Assembly (NCBI RefSeq): GCF_003609995.1
Contig: NZ_AP018786.1
Coordinates: 1,374,001-1,438,000 of the forward strand
Direction of reading: 5' to 3'
DNA: 64,000 bases
Source of the DNA: Sutterella megalosphaeroides
GTDB taxonomy: Bacteria; Pseudomonadota; Gammaproteobacteria; Burkholderiales; Burkholderiaceae_F
In this document: piece by piece, positions 33,642 to 42,155 of the stretch
Position numbering within the stretch: the stretch's first letter is position 1
Layout: each line of letters begins with the position of its first letter
Notes under the pieces: generated by a model
The model's input: the letters and a program-made list of their open reading frames with translations, nothing else
The model's database searches: none
Told to the model about the DNA's origin: nothing
Made by a program: the position numbers and the translations under genes

Positions 33642-34454
33642 ATGGATCTTCTCGACGCACTCACGCTCCGCCTCAAGGCCGCCGCTCACCCGAGTTATTT
33701 CGCCACCGTCGGCGCGCAGCTTCCCGGCGTCGACAACCGCCTGGGCGTTCCGATGGGGGTCGTGCGAAGCGCGGCGAAAGACATCCTGCGATCGGGCAGC
33801 GGGGACGCTTTTCTGGAGGAGGCGCTCCGCCCGGGGCGACCCGTCATGCACGAGGCGGCGCTTGTTGCGGGCCTTGTCGTCTGCGGCCTTCCGACACGGG
33901 ACTTTGCCGCGAAGCTGGAACTTGCGCAACGGTTTCTGCCCGCGGTCACCAATTGGGCGATTTGCGACACCTTCGCTACCGGGTTTCACGAGGTGAGGGC
34001 GCGCCGCGAGGAGGCGTTCGACTTCGTGGCATCCCTTTGCCGCCGTGCGGGCGAGGCGCCCGAAGCTCCCGAGCGCGCGCTCTGGCCGACGCGGGTCGGG
34101 CTCGTACTGGTGCTCGCACACTACGCGCACGCGGACTGGCTCGATCGGGTACGCGAACTCATGGCGGACCCGCGACCCCTTGCCGTCGCCCGCACGACCT
34201 ATTACGGCTCGATGGGCTGGGCCTGGGCCCATCAGGTGCTCTCCGTCGTCGACTCCGCGGGGGCGGCGGACTTTCTCGAAGGGCTCGTGCGGTCCGAAAA
34301 GATCGATCCCCTCACGGCACGGCGGTCCATTCGAAAAATCCGCGAATCCTACCGCGCGAGCGCCGAGGAGAAGGAGGCGCTCGTTGCGCGCTTTCGGCCG
34401 CTTCTTCCCGCCCGCATCGAGAAGGACGTCCCGAACCGCAAGCCCGATCTTTGA
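33642..34454 (+). CDS. AlkD-like DNA alkylation repair protein
   Basis: 270 residues. The HEAT-like repeat family AlkC/AlkD is indicated by GVPMGVVRSAAKDILRSG near residue 35, VTNWAICDTFATGF near residue 105, and the C-terminal LTARRSIRKIRESYRAS. AlkD-type glycosylases remove alkylated bases such as 7-methylguanine without base flipping. The Trp/Asp of NWAICD matches the conserved family position. Many relatives lack shown activity, so the enzymatic role is inferred. ATG 33642 has only a weak purine-rich site. Monocistronic. Confidence 0.78.
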   Translation: MDLLDALTLRLKAAAHPSYFATVGAQLPGVDNRLGVPMGVVRSAAKDILRSGSGDAFLEEALRPGRPVMHEAALVAGLVVCGLPTRDFAAKLELAQRFLPAVTNWAICDTFATGFHEVRARREEAFDFVASLCRRAGEAPEAPERALWPTRVGLVLVLAHYAHADWLDRVRELMADPRPLAVARTTYYGSMGWAWAHQVLSVVDSAGAADFLEGLVRSEKIDPLTARRSIRKIRESYRASAEEKEALVARFRPLLPARIEKDVPNRKPDL

Positions 34455-34711
34455 TCCTCCGCACCTCCGATCCTCGCCTGCGGGAGTAGGGAGGAGGGGA
34501 ATTCTGCCGGAAATGCCGCTCGCGCTTTTTTTTCACCCGAGCGGGCGATTTTCGTGTAGGATTCTGGCCTTTGTAATTTTTCGGACATTTTTTGTCCGAT
34601 GCTTTTCCGCGCGGCTCACGTCTCGAACCGAAGAAAAAGAGATCGCGCCCGTCGGGAAAGCGGCATCTCCGGTTTTTTCGGCAATTTCGGCATTCCCGAG
34701 GACTACTTCCC

Positions 34712-35287
34712 ATGCGCAACTTTCTTTCCGAATTTGAAAAATTCATCTCCCGCGGCAACGTGCTCGATCTCGCGGTCGCCGTGATCATCGGGGCGTCGTT
34801 CACGAACATCGTGAACAGCCTCGTCAAGGACATCGTCAACCCGATCCTCGGCGTGCTCGTCGGTCGTCCGGACTTCACGAATCTCTTCTTCGTGCTGAAG
34901 GAAGTTCCGGGCTACGACGGTCCGCGCACCTACGAAGCGCTCACCAAGGCGGGCGCCACGGTGTTCGGTTACGGCGCCTTCCTGACGGCGGTCGTGCAGT
35001 TCTTGCTTCTGGCCTTTGTCGTCTTCTGGCTCGTGAAGATCGTGACGGGTGCGCGCGGCCGCATCGAGGCGGAAGCCAAGCGCGTCCTGAGCAAGCTCGA
35101 AAGCGACAAGACCGTAGCCGACGACGCCGCGAAGAAGGCCGAAGAAGAGGCCCGTGCCGCCGCCGAAGCGAAGGCCCGCGAAGAAGCCCTCGCGAAGGAA
35201 GCCGCCGCGTCGAAGGCGAGCGCCGAAGAGCTCGAGCTCCTGCGCGAAATCCGCGACCTCCTGAAGCGCGAGGCGGCGAAGTCGTAA
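34712..35287 (+). CDS. mscL: Large-conductance mechanosensitive channel MscL with extended C-terminal helix
   Basis: 191 residues, longer than typical MscL (about 130-150). Helix 1 is RGNVLDLAVAVIIGASFTNI, the pore-lining motif; YGAFLTAVVQFLLLAFVVFW is helix 2; and the C-terminus ELLREIRDLLKRE is the usual cytoplasmic bundle. Between helix 2 and the end lies an extra ~50-residue Ala/Glu/Lys-rich segment (about 125-175) likely to lengthen the coiled coil. The channel opens in the inner membrane under osmotic downshock. GAGGA precedes the start. A terminator follows at 35345. Confidence 0.92.
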   Translation: MRNFLSEFEKFISRGNVLDLAVAVIIGASFTNIVNSLVKDIVNPILGVLVGRPDFTNLFFVLKEVPGYDGPRTYEALTKAGATVFGYGAFLTAVVQFLLLAFVVFWLVKIVTGARGRIEAEAKRVLSKLESDKTVADDAAKKAEEEARAAAEAKAREEALAKEAAASKASAEELELLREIRDLLKREAAKS

Positions 35288-35344
35288 CGCGCGGCTTGAA
35301 AACCCGCGAGCGGATCCGAGCCGATTTCGGCCGGAGCCGAATAA

Positions 35345-35370
35345 GGGCGCCCGATCGGGCGCTCTTTTTT
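35345..35370 (+). terminator. Terminator after mscL
   Basis: AGGGCGCCCGATCGGGCGCTCT forms a strong near-palindromic stem followed by TTTTTT. Confidence 0.8.
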
Positions 35371-35456
35371 ATTATCGTTTTTCCGAATGCCGTCAGAGAA
35401 GGGCTCGAAGACGGGTTCGGACAACCGGTTCCGAGGCAACGGAAATTCGACGCAAG

Positions 35457-35500
35457 AAAAAGCTCCCGCGGACGGAATCCGTCGGGAGCTTTTGCTTTTT
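35457..35500. terminator. Bidirectional terminator downstream of ppaC
   Basis: AAAAAGCTCCCG pairs with CGGGAGCTTTTG. The inner part adds a small ACGGA/TCCGT stem. T runs flank both sides; it mainly ends the minus-strand pyrophosphatase transcript. Confidence 0.75.
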
Positions 35501-35575
35501 TCGGGGCCTCAGGGCGGCTCGAAGCGCTCGGTCACAAGCGCTGCGCGATGCCGCCCGGGCGGTCGGACCGATCGA

Positions 35576-36499
35576 TCAGGCCTTGAAGGCGGCTTCGAGA
35601 GCGGGCACGACCTGCTTCTTGCGGCTCATGACGCCGTCAAGCCACAGGTGTTCGGCGCCGAGTTCCTTGCCGAAGGCCTTCGCGACGCGGGCGGGATCGT
35701 CCGAAACCATGAGAAGGAGCGAGCCTTCCTTCATGATGTCCGTGAGAAGGAGAAGAGCGGAGTGGCGGCCTTCTTCGGACTTCACGCGGGCGAGTTCGGC
35801 TTCGAGGGCGGGCATCATGTCGTCGACGAGCTTGAGGTCGACGAGTTCGAGCTGGCCGACGCCGACCTTCGAGCCCGACATGTTGAAGTCCTTGAAGTCG
35901 CGGAAGATGAGGGAGCGCGGTTCGGCGCCGGCGACGCAGGACTTCGCCGTGAAGAGTTCCATGCCGAGGGCTTCGATGTCGTCGATGCCGGCGATTTCGG
36001 CGAGTTCCTTCGCGGCCTGACGGTCGAGGTCGGTGCAGGTCGGGGACTTGAAGATCACCGTGTCGGAGAGGATCGCGCAGAGCATGGCGCCCGCGAGGTT
36101 GGCGGGGATTTCAAAGCCCATGTAGTCGTACATGCGCTTGAGCAACGTGTTCGTGCAGCCCACCGTCCAGATCACGCATTCGATCGGAGCGGTCGAGGTG
36201 AGGTCGCCGAGCTTGTGGTGGTCGACGATGCCCTTGAGGTTCGCCTGATCGATGTCCGCGGGGGCCTGGGCCTTGTCGGAGTAGTCGACGAGGTAGACGT
36301 CGCGACCGGCAACGCTCGTCACGACTTCGGGAGCCTTGAGGCCGAAGCGATCGAGAATGAACTGCGTTTCGGGAGCGGGCTCGCCCTGAGCGGCGGGCGT
36401 GACGTCGAGGCCGCGCTTCGTGTAGAGGTCAGCGCAGACGATGGCGGAAATGATGCTGTCGGAGTCGGGGTTCTTATGACCGAGAATGAGAGCGGACAC
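35576..36499 (-). CDS. ppaC: Manganese-dependent inorganic pyrophosphatase (family II)
   Basis: 307 residues from GTG 36499 (AAAGGA seven bases upstream). DHH-family phosphoesterase with MSALILGHKNPDSDSIISAI (first metal motif), VYLVDYSDKAQ, GIVDHHKLGD (DHH motif) and the C-terminal SRKKQVVPAL that binds pyrophosphate. It hydrolyses pyrophosphate in the cytosol and drives biosynthetic reactions. Length matches PpaC (about 310). Family II enzymes are less common in betaproteobacteria than family I, so this may have been acquired, though base composition is like its neighbours. Monocistronic. Confidence 0.93.
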   Translation of the reverse strand: MSALILGHKNPDSDSIISAIVCADLYTKRGLDVTPAAQGEPAPETQFILDRFGLKAPEVVTSVAGRDVYLVDYSDKAQAPADIDQANLKGIVDHHKLGDLTSTAPIECVIWTVGCTNTLLKRMYDYMGFEIPANLAGAMLCAILSDTVIFKSPTCTDLDRQAAKELAEIAGIDDIEALGMELFTAKSCVAGAEPRSLIFRDFKDFNMSGSKVGVGQLELVDLKLVDDMMPALEAELARVKSEEGRHSALLLLTDIMKEGSLLLMVSDDPARVAKAFGKELGAEHLWLDGVMSRKKQVVPALEAAFKA

Positions 36500-36937
36500 G
36501 ATGGGATCCTTTCTGCTGAGTGGCGTAATACGAACGTGGAGTGAGCTTCCGTCGGGCGTCCTGGCCGCGGCCCGACGTGCGGGCGGGTTTGAGCGAGACG
36601 GAGTCGATGCGGCGTTATGCCGCAGGGTGCGGGCACATTGTACACAACATCGAAGGTCAACCCCCGAAGCCGACGTCGGTCGGGCGCTGCCGGGACGCGG
36701 GCGACGACGGGATTGTTCGCGCCCCCGAGGCGAAGCCGATTTCTCCGAGACCTGCGCCCGTTCGTTTTAAAAGACCTCAAAAAATCGAGCCCCCGTTCGA
36801 ATTCGAGTCATGCGATATGATTCGTCCTCGCCGCTTTTTCCCTTTTCGGCACGGATCGATTCGGGTTGTCTCGTATGACCCGGTCGAATGGCAGACTCTG
36901 CGATCCATTGTGAACGCAGAAAATTATCCAGATAAAC
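36500..36937. other. Divergent intergenic region upstream of ppaC
   Basis: About 440 bases with no supported gene. It holds the ppaC promoter (a TACAAT-like element lies near 36640 on the minus strand) and an AT-rich patch just before ATG 36938. Confidence 0.35.
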
Positions 36938-38173
36938 ATGAAAATACTGAAGATTCTGTTTTATACCGTCATTGCTTTGATGGTTATCGGCATGCTGTCG
37001 GAAAGGGAAGAAACGGATGGCGCCGCTATGGAAAACCCGAAGGCACAAGTTTCAGGGAATAACGTTCCCGCGCCTCCTGAAGCGAACCTCTTGCCGTACA
37101 CGGTCCTTTTCGAGAAGCAGTTTAAAAACGAGCACGGCCGATCGGTCGTTGAAGCGACGATCGCCCTTTCGGAATCCGAATCGAGCATTGATCGAGCGAG
37201 TCTGGCCGCGACGTGCATGGCCGCAAGTCGGTATCTGCTTGCGGAAAACAAAACGGATGCCGCGGTGCTCAAGCTCGTGGATCGTCGAGCAAGTCATTCG
37301 TTCTACGAACTTGCGCATTGCTCGTATGCCGAGGACGGCCGCGGGCTCGGCGGCTCGGACAAGTGGACGTGGTCCGGCGTGGCGGCGGCCGACCGCACGA
37401 CGACTGCGGACGAAAAAGCCGTGTACGAACTCTGGAACAATCTGAAAATCGACCACCTGAACAAGAAAACCCTGAAGGTTGACGAAGCGGCGCTCACCCG
37501 GGCGGTCGCGAAAAAACTCAAGAAGAAGCCCGAAGAGATCGCTCTTCCCGACCTTGAGCTCCATGATATGGGCGACGTCAAGAGCCTTGCAAAGGGGGTG
37601 AAGGGCTACGGTCCGCTCCCCGTCGATCCGATGGACAAGCTTCCCGACATGGAAAGCCAAAAAATGAGCAAGAAAGGCTTCCCGAAGCTCTATGCCTCGC
37701 TCGGCGCCAAGCGCATGGAGGCCGTGAATGCGATGCTCCCCGAGGCGGCGTTGCGCGCGGCGGAAAGCAACACCTGCGACTTCGTGAGTACGGCGGGCTA
37801 TTCTACGAGCCGCAGTACCAAGAAGAATGCGGTGTTTTACATCGATTGTGTAAACGAAGAACGCTTCTACGTTTCCGAAGCGGACCTGAAAAACCCGAAT
37901 CCCGCGCCTGCGCAGTCGGTTCGCGAGAAAATTCTCAAGACGGACGCAGTCGACTATTGGATTCACTGTGAAAAGCAAATCAAGGCACGCCTCCAATTTC
38001 CGAGCACGTACGACGAAGATTTCTTGGGAAAAACGGACATGTTCACCGGTCGTGCGTTCATCGTGCAGGTGAAGTTTGAGGCGAAGAACGGTCTCGGGAA
38101 CACGCTTCCGATGCTCGGTCGATGCGAGTACAACGATCAAGGCCTCGTCGACGTGACGATCGTCAATCGCTGA
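36938..38173 (+). CDS. Membrane-anchored protein of unknown function, 411 aa
   Basis: Residues 5-20 (KILFYTVIALMVIGML) form a single N-terminal transmembrane helix or uncleaved signal; the rest is hydrophilic and likely periplasmic. No catalytic motif is recognised. The C-terminal ~80 residues (DYWIHCEKQIKARLQFPSTY, then FIVQVKFEAKNGLG) look like a compact beta-rich domain. The middle contains Lys-rich helical stretches (KKLKKKPEEI). Seven Cys residues are spread through the protein. Codon use is less biased, and the 5' region is more AT-rich, than in the neighbours. Standalone gene. Confidence 0.6.
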   Translation: MKILKILFYTVIALMVIGMLSEREETDGAAMENPKAQVSGNNVPAPPEANLLPYTVLFEKQFKNEHGRSVVEATIALSESESSIDRASLAATCMAASRYLLAENKTDAAVLKLVDRRASHSFYELAHCSYAEDGRGLGGSDKWTWSGVAAADRTTTADEKAVYELWNNLKIDHLNKKTLKVDEAALTRAVAKKLKKKPEEIALPDLELHDMGDVKSLAKGVKGYGPLPVDPMDKLPDMESQKMSKKGFPKLYASLGAKRMEAVNAMLPEAALRAAESNTCDFVSTAGYSTSRSTKKNAVFYIDCVNEERFYVSEADLKNPNPAPAQSVREKILKTDAVDYWIHCEKQIKARLQFPSTYDEDFLGKTDMFTGRAFIVQVKFEAKNGLGNTLPMLGRCEYNDQGLVDVTIVNR

Positions 38174-38269
38174 CGAAGATCCGAATAGGCGAACCGACGA
38201 CGGTTGATAACCCGTCGGTCCGAGCATTCGAAGAGCCCGCACGTTGAAGGTCGACGTTGCGGGCGGAAG

Positions 38270-38297
38270 GCCGCCCGGCCGCCCGGGCGGCTTTTCT
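38270..38297 (+). terminator. Terminator after the 411-aa protein gene
   Basis: GCCGCCCGG pairs with CCGGGCGGC around a 4-base loop, followed by TTTTC. Confidence 0.7.
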
Positions 38298-38941
38298 TCA
38301 CGGGTTCCGTCCGTCGAAACGCTCCGAGATCTCTCCCGGCGCCCCTGGGAAGGAGCAAAAAAGCGGAATCTACCACCCGCCCGGTCGGGTGGTAGGACAT
38401 ATCCCTCAGGCTTTCACGGCTGAAAACAGCTCCCACATCTCCCGTCCGCCCCCGAGTTTTTTCTCTTTTCCTTACTGCGCGTAGGGATTTAAGGCGTGTA
38501 TTGAAAGGGTCTCTCTATCGGCGGATAGAGAAAAGTTCAAAAATGTCTTCGAATCCTCTCGGGCATGGGAGTAGGACCAAACCCGAGGTTCCTTCGGGGG
38601 TTCTTCAAACCGCTTTTTGTACGGCGATTCAATTCCGCGGATAAACGGACGTAGATAGGCGTCCTTAAGGTTGGTTCTCCGTTTTCTCCCTGAAAGACGG
38701 GGATACCACCGATATTCTTAAAGGTAATAGCGCAGGTGCGGTACGTGCGGAAAACCCCATTTCAATAGGCGGGTCGGGTTCGATAGGCTTCGAATTATGG
38801 TACGGTCGATGCTGTTTTTTCTCGATGGGTTCGACCGCAGCCGTCAAAGGAACCTCGAAGTCGCGCGTTGCGGACCCCCCGCCGACACCGGTCGGACTCA
38901 ACGGACATGCAACGGGCGGCGATTCGATGAGGAGGAGACTC
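38298..38941. other. Gene-free leader region of the PsrABC-like operon
   Basis: About 640 bases with several hairpins and no supported gene. TCTCTATC and GATAGAGA (38512-38531) form an 8-bp stem with a GGCG loop. No exact FNR box (TTGAT-N4-ATCAA) was found. The ribosome-binding site GAGGAGGAG lies at the end. Confidence 0.45.
38370..38395 (-). repeat. Perfect 10-bp hairpin, possible IS200/IS605 end relic
   Basis: CTACCACCCG and CGGGTGGTAG form a perfect stem with a CCCGGT loop. The flanking sequence, read on the minus strand, contains CAGCCGTGAAAGCCTGAGG, reminiscent of the 3' guide-RNA/right-end region of TnpB elements. No tnpB or tnpA is nearby. Assignment is tentative. Confidence 0.35.
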
Positions 38942-41545
38942 ATGTCCGAACACGAAAAAACAACGATTGTTCCGTCGAGCGCGCCGACCATCTCGCGTCG
39001 TACGCTCATCGGAGGCGCAGCGGCCGCTGCGGGTGCGGGAGCGCTCGGCTTCTCGATGACGCCCGTGCGGGCCGAAATCGAGCGCCTTCAGGCGGAAGGC
39101 TGGGAAGCGAAGCCCTTGGCCTGCTGCATGTGCGGCGCGCGCTGCGGGTTGATCGCCATGAAGAAAAAGGGCGTGCCCGTTTCGCAGTCGACGGTGCGCA
39201 TCATGCCCAACCCCGACCATCCGCAGCGCGGCTACTGCGGTCGCGGCGCGCAGACGATGTGGCTCTGGAACCACCCGATGCGCATCAAGAAGCCCCTGAA
39301 GCGCGTGGGCGAACGCGGTGAAGGGAAGTTCGAAGAAATTTCCTGGGATCAGGCGCTCGATGAAATCGCCGCCAAGGTGAAGGCCATTGCCACCGAGTAC
39401 GGCGAGAAGGCCGTGTGCCTGACGAGCCACAACTTCACGGGCTACCAGAACTGGTTCGCCGCGCCCTTCGGCACGGGCAACGTCATCAACCATTCGGCGA
39501 CCTGCAACAGCGCCTCGACCCTCGGGCGTCGCATGATCTTCGGTCCGAGCTTCTCCGGGCTCGGTCTCGTCGAACCCGACTACGCCAACGCCGACTACCT
39601 GATGTTGGTCGGCCGTACGGTCTCGTGCGCGATCGGCGTACAGTCGACGATGGCCGCGAGTCGCGAACGGGGCGGTCGGATCGTCTTCGTCGATCCGCGC
39701 ATGCCGGAACCGGGCTTTGCGGGGAGCGAATGGATCCCGATCAAGCCGGGCACGGACGCCGCGTTCCTGCACAGCCTTATTTTGGTGGGGCGCCGCGAAG
39801 GCTTGGTCGACCTCAACTGGATCGAACGCTGGACGAACGCCGCCTACCTCGTGCGCGACGACATGATGCCGATCACGGAAGCAGACCTCGTCGAAGGCGG
39901 GTCGAAGCGCAAATTCCTCGTCGTCGACGCGACGACGGGCGAAAAGGTGCTTCAGGGCCCGATTCTGAACGAGAAGGGCGCGCCCACGGGCTTTGACGAA
40001 GACCCGACACGCAAGCTCGACCTCAATTGGGAAGGCACTGTCACGACCCTGAAGGGCGACGTTCATGCTCAGACCGTGTACGTGCTCTTTTGTCGCACGA
40101 ACGACAAATACACGCCCGAAGCGACCTCGGCCATCACGGGGATTCCCGCGGCGACGATCGAACGCACGGCGCGCGACTTCTTCATGAAGAAGGGCGTCTG
40201 CGACGACGGGTGGTATTCGTCGCGCAATGCGAACGACGTCGAATGCTACGCGATGATGAACATCATCAACTTCTTCACGGGTCGCATGGACCACAAGGGC
40301 GGCCTCGTCTTCACCGTGGGCGGAGGCTTCGGCGGCCCCGGCATCAAAGCGGCGGGCAAGAAGCGCACGGGCCCGACGGGCGTCACCTGGGACTACACGG
40401 GTGAAAAGCCTCTCGACAAGCAGTACTTCCCGGAGGGTATCGGCACGCTCTCGTCTGCCTTCCCCGCGATGCTCAAAGGCGACCCGTATCCCATCAAGGC
40501 CCTCTTCATGACGGGCTGCGACATGTTCCACCGCGAAGCGAATTCGGCTCGGTTGATCGAAGCCTTCAAGTCGCTTGATCTCATCGTCTCGCAGGACCTC
40601 ATGCCCGTCGAGTCGAACGACTGGGCGGACTACGTGTTGCCGTCCACGTTCTTCCTCGAAAACCACGAGTACCTCGGCGTCAACTACGCTCTGAACGGGA
40701 ACGTGCAGAAGTCGGACGCGGAAATCGATCCGCCCGAAGGGTGCGAAGCGCGCCACGACATCTGGCAGTTCCTCGAAATCCTGCGCCGGATCGACCCCGA
40801 AAAGGCGGCGCGCGTGGGGTACACGGAAGAAATCAAGGACCGCGCCGGTTGGAAGGCCTGGTGGGACAAGGGCATCATGGACCGCGCCTGGGCGGGCTTC
40901 ATCGCGGCGAAAAACGCCGCCAAACCCGGCGAAGGCGACCGCATTGCGGCGGAAGTCGAAAGCGAAGGCTGGTCGCAAACGGCCGCGAAGGTCTACGACC
41001 AAATCCCCTACAAGCGCCCCTTTACGACGCCTACCGGGAAGGCCGAACTCATTTCCTTCTATGCGCTGACGGTTCCGTCCGCCAAGGGCATTCAGCCCTT
41101 GCCCGAACACTACACGACGAAGGCTTACACGCAGCCGAAACCGCGCTCGAACGAATTCATCATCGCTTCCGGGAAGGACGGCGCGACGAACGCGGGTACC
41201 TGCATCTTTACGTGGCCGACGAAGTTCTTGGGCGACCGCACGCTCTGGATGAATCCCGTTGACGCCGAACGGCTCGGGATCGAAACGGGCGACACGGTCG
41301 AGGTCGAAGGGATCGACAACGGCGTCAAGGGTCGCACGAAGGTGACCGTGACGAACCGCGTGATGCCGGGCGTCCTCTTCTCGCACGGCTTCTCGGGCGG
41401 CGTACGCACCAAAGTTCTCCTACCCGAATACGAGTGGGCGCGCGAAGGCATCAACACGCAGTGGTTCGCCACGGGGTACAACCAGGTCTCGTGCGGCAAC
41501 ATGGCCAACAACGTGTCCGTGCGCGTCACGCCCGTGAAAGCCTGA
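38942..41545 (+). CDS. Tat-exported molybdopterin oxidoreductase, PsrA/PhsA/TtrA-like catalytic subunit
   Basis: 867 residues from ATG 38942 (GAGGAGGAG upstream). The Tat motif SRRTLIGG (Arg19-20) is followed by a hydrophobic stretch. The N-terminal [4Fe-4S] site is C61-x2-C64-x3-C68-x30-C99. The bis-MGD domains follow, with NHSATCNSAS placing Cys188 where PsrA/PhsA enzymes have their Mo-ligand Cys. MTGCDMFHREANSARLIEAF and PTGKAELISFYAL are typical of the family. It is the first gene of an A-B-C operon with Fe-S and NrfD subunits, like polysulfide, thiosulfate or tetrathionate reductases. It is predicted to reduce or oxidise a sulfur or organic compound in the periplasm; substrate unknown. 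Confidence 0.88.
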   Translation: MSEHEKTTIVPSSAPTISRRTLIGGAAAAAGAGALGFSMTPVRAEIERLQAEGWEAKPLACCMCGARCGLIAMKKKGVPVSQSTVRIMPNPDHPQRGYCGRGAQTMWLWNHPMRIKKPLKRVGERGEGKFEEISWDQALDEIAAKVKAIATEYGEKAVCLTSHNFTGYQNWFAAPFGTGNVINHSATCNSASTLGRRMIFGPSFSGLGLVEPDYANADYLMLVGRTVSCAIGVQSTMAASRERGGRIVFVDPRMPEPGFAGSEWIPIKPGTDAAFLHSLILVGRREGLVDLNWIERWTNAAYLVRDDMMPITEADLVEGGSKRKFLVVDATTGEKVLQGPILNEKGAPTGFDEDPTRKLDLNWEGTVTTLKGDVHAQTVYVLFCRTNDKYTPEATSAITGIPAATIERTARDFFMKKGVCDDGWYSSRNANDVECYAMMNIINFFTGRMDHKGGLVFTVGGGFGGPGIKAAGKKRTGPTGVTWDYTGEKPLDKQYFPEGIGTLSSAFPAMLKGDPYPIKALFMTGCDMFHREANSARLIEAFKSLDLIVSQDLMPVESNDWADYVLPSTFFLENHEYLGVNYALNGNVQKSDAEIDPPEGCEARHDIWQFLEILRRIDPEKAARVGYTEEIKDRAGWKAWWDKGIMDRAWAGFIAAKNAAKPGEGDRIAAEVESEGWSQTAAKVYDQIPYKRPFTTPTGKAELISFYALTVPSAKGIQPLPEHYTTKAYTQPKPRSNEFIIASGKDGATNAGTCIFTWPTKFLGDRTLWMNPVDAERLGIETGDTVEVEGIDNGVKGRTKVTVTNRVMPGVLFSHGFSGGVRTKVLLPEYEWAREGINTQWFATGYNQVSCGNMANNVSVRVTPVKA

Positions 41546-41567
41546 GCGACTCGAAGGAGATTCGACA

Positions 41568-42155
41568 ATGACGGAAAAAACACAGAAAAAGCTCGCGCAT
41601 CTCTTCGACGCCACGCAGTGCGTCGGGTGCTCGGCCTGCATCCTCGCCTGCACGCAGACGAATTACCCCGAGATGCTTAACGGCGAAGTGGCCGGCTGGA
41701 ATTGGCTCCCGTCGAACATTCGCAAGATCACGGTCGAGCGCGCACGGCGCCCCGTGCAGATCCTCGTGCAGTGCCAGCAGTGCGAGGACGCGCCCTGCAT
41801 TTCGACGTGCCCCTTTGGGGCCAATTATCACGACCCCGAAACGGGGCTCGTGAAGACGGACCCCTCGCGCTGCGTCGGCTGCAACTATTGCGTCGCATCG
41901 TGCCCGTACGACGTACGCTGGTCGCACCCCGACACCGGGCTTCCGATGAAGTGTATGGGTGAAGGGTGCCTGGAACTCGTCAAGGCCGGCAAAGACCCCG
42001 CGTGCGTTGCCGCGTGCCCGGTGCACGCCCGCATGTTCGGCGACGTTTCGGATCCCGAGAGCCCGATCTCGCGGAAACTTCGCGCGGTCAAGTCTGAAAA
42101 GCTTCTCCCCGAAAAGGGTACGAAGCCCAACTTCTTCGTGGTGGTGAGCAAATGA
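41568..42155 (+). CDS. Fe-S electron-transfer subunit (PsrB/PhsB/TtrB-like)
   Basis: 195 residues with GGAGATTC upstream. Four ferredoxin-like cluster motifs are visible: CVGCSACILAC near residue 19, CQQCEDAPCISTCPFGA near residue 68, CVGCNYCVASCPY near residue 105, and a last set of Cys in KCMGEGC and DPACVAACP. In the last set the first pair is C-x4-C rather than the usual C-x2-C. It carries electrons between the membrane NrfD-like subunit and the molybdenum subunit. Exported as a partner of the Tat-signal catalytic subunit. Its stop codon overlaps the next start (ATGA). Confidence 0.9.
   Translation: MTEKTQKKLAHLFDATQCVGCSACILACTQTNYPEMLNGEVAGWNWLPSNIRKITVERARRPVQILVQCQQCEDAPCISTCPFGANYHDPETGLVKTDPSRCVGCNYCVASCPYDVRWSHPDTGLPMKCMGEGCLELVKAGKDPACVAACPVHARMFGDVSDPESPISRKLRAVKSEKLLPEKGTKPNFFVVVSK

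Noticed and set aside
38298-38941. FNR box before the PsrABC-like operon
   Set aside because: No TTGAT-N4-ATCAA match found on either strand.
38795-41386. 863-codon minus-strand frame opposite the PsrA-like gene
   Set aside because: Shadow of a strongly biased gene, with no recognisable domain and Arg/Val/His-rich composition.
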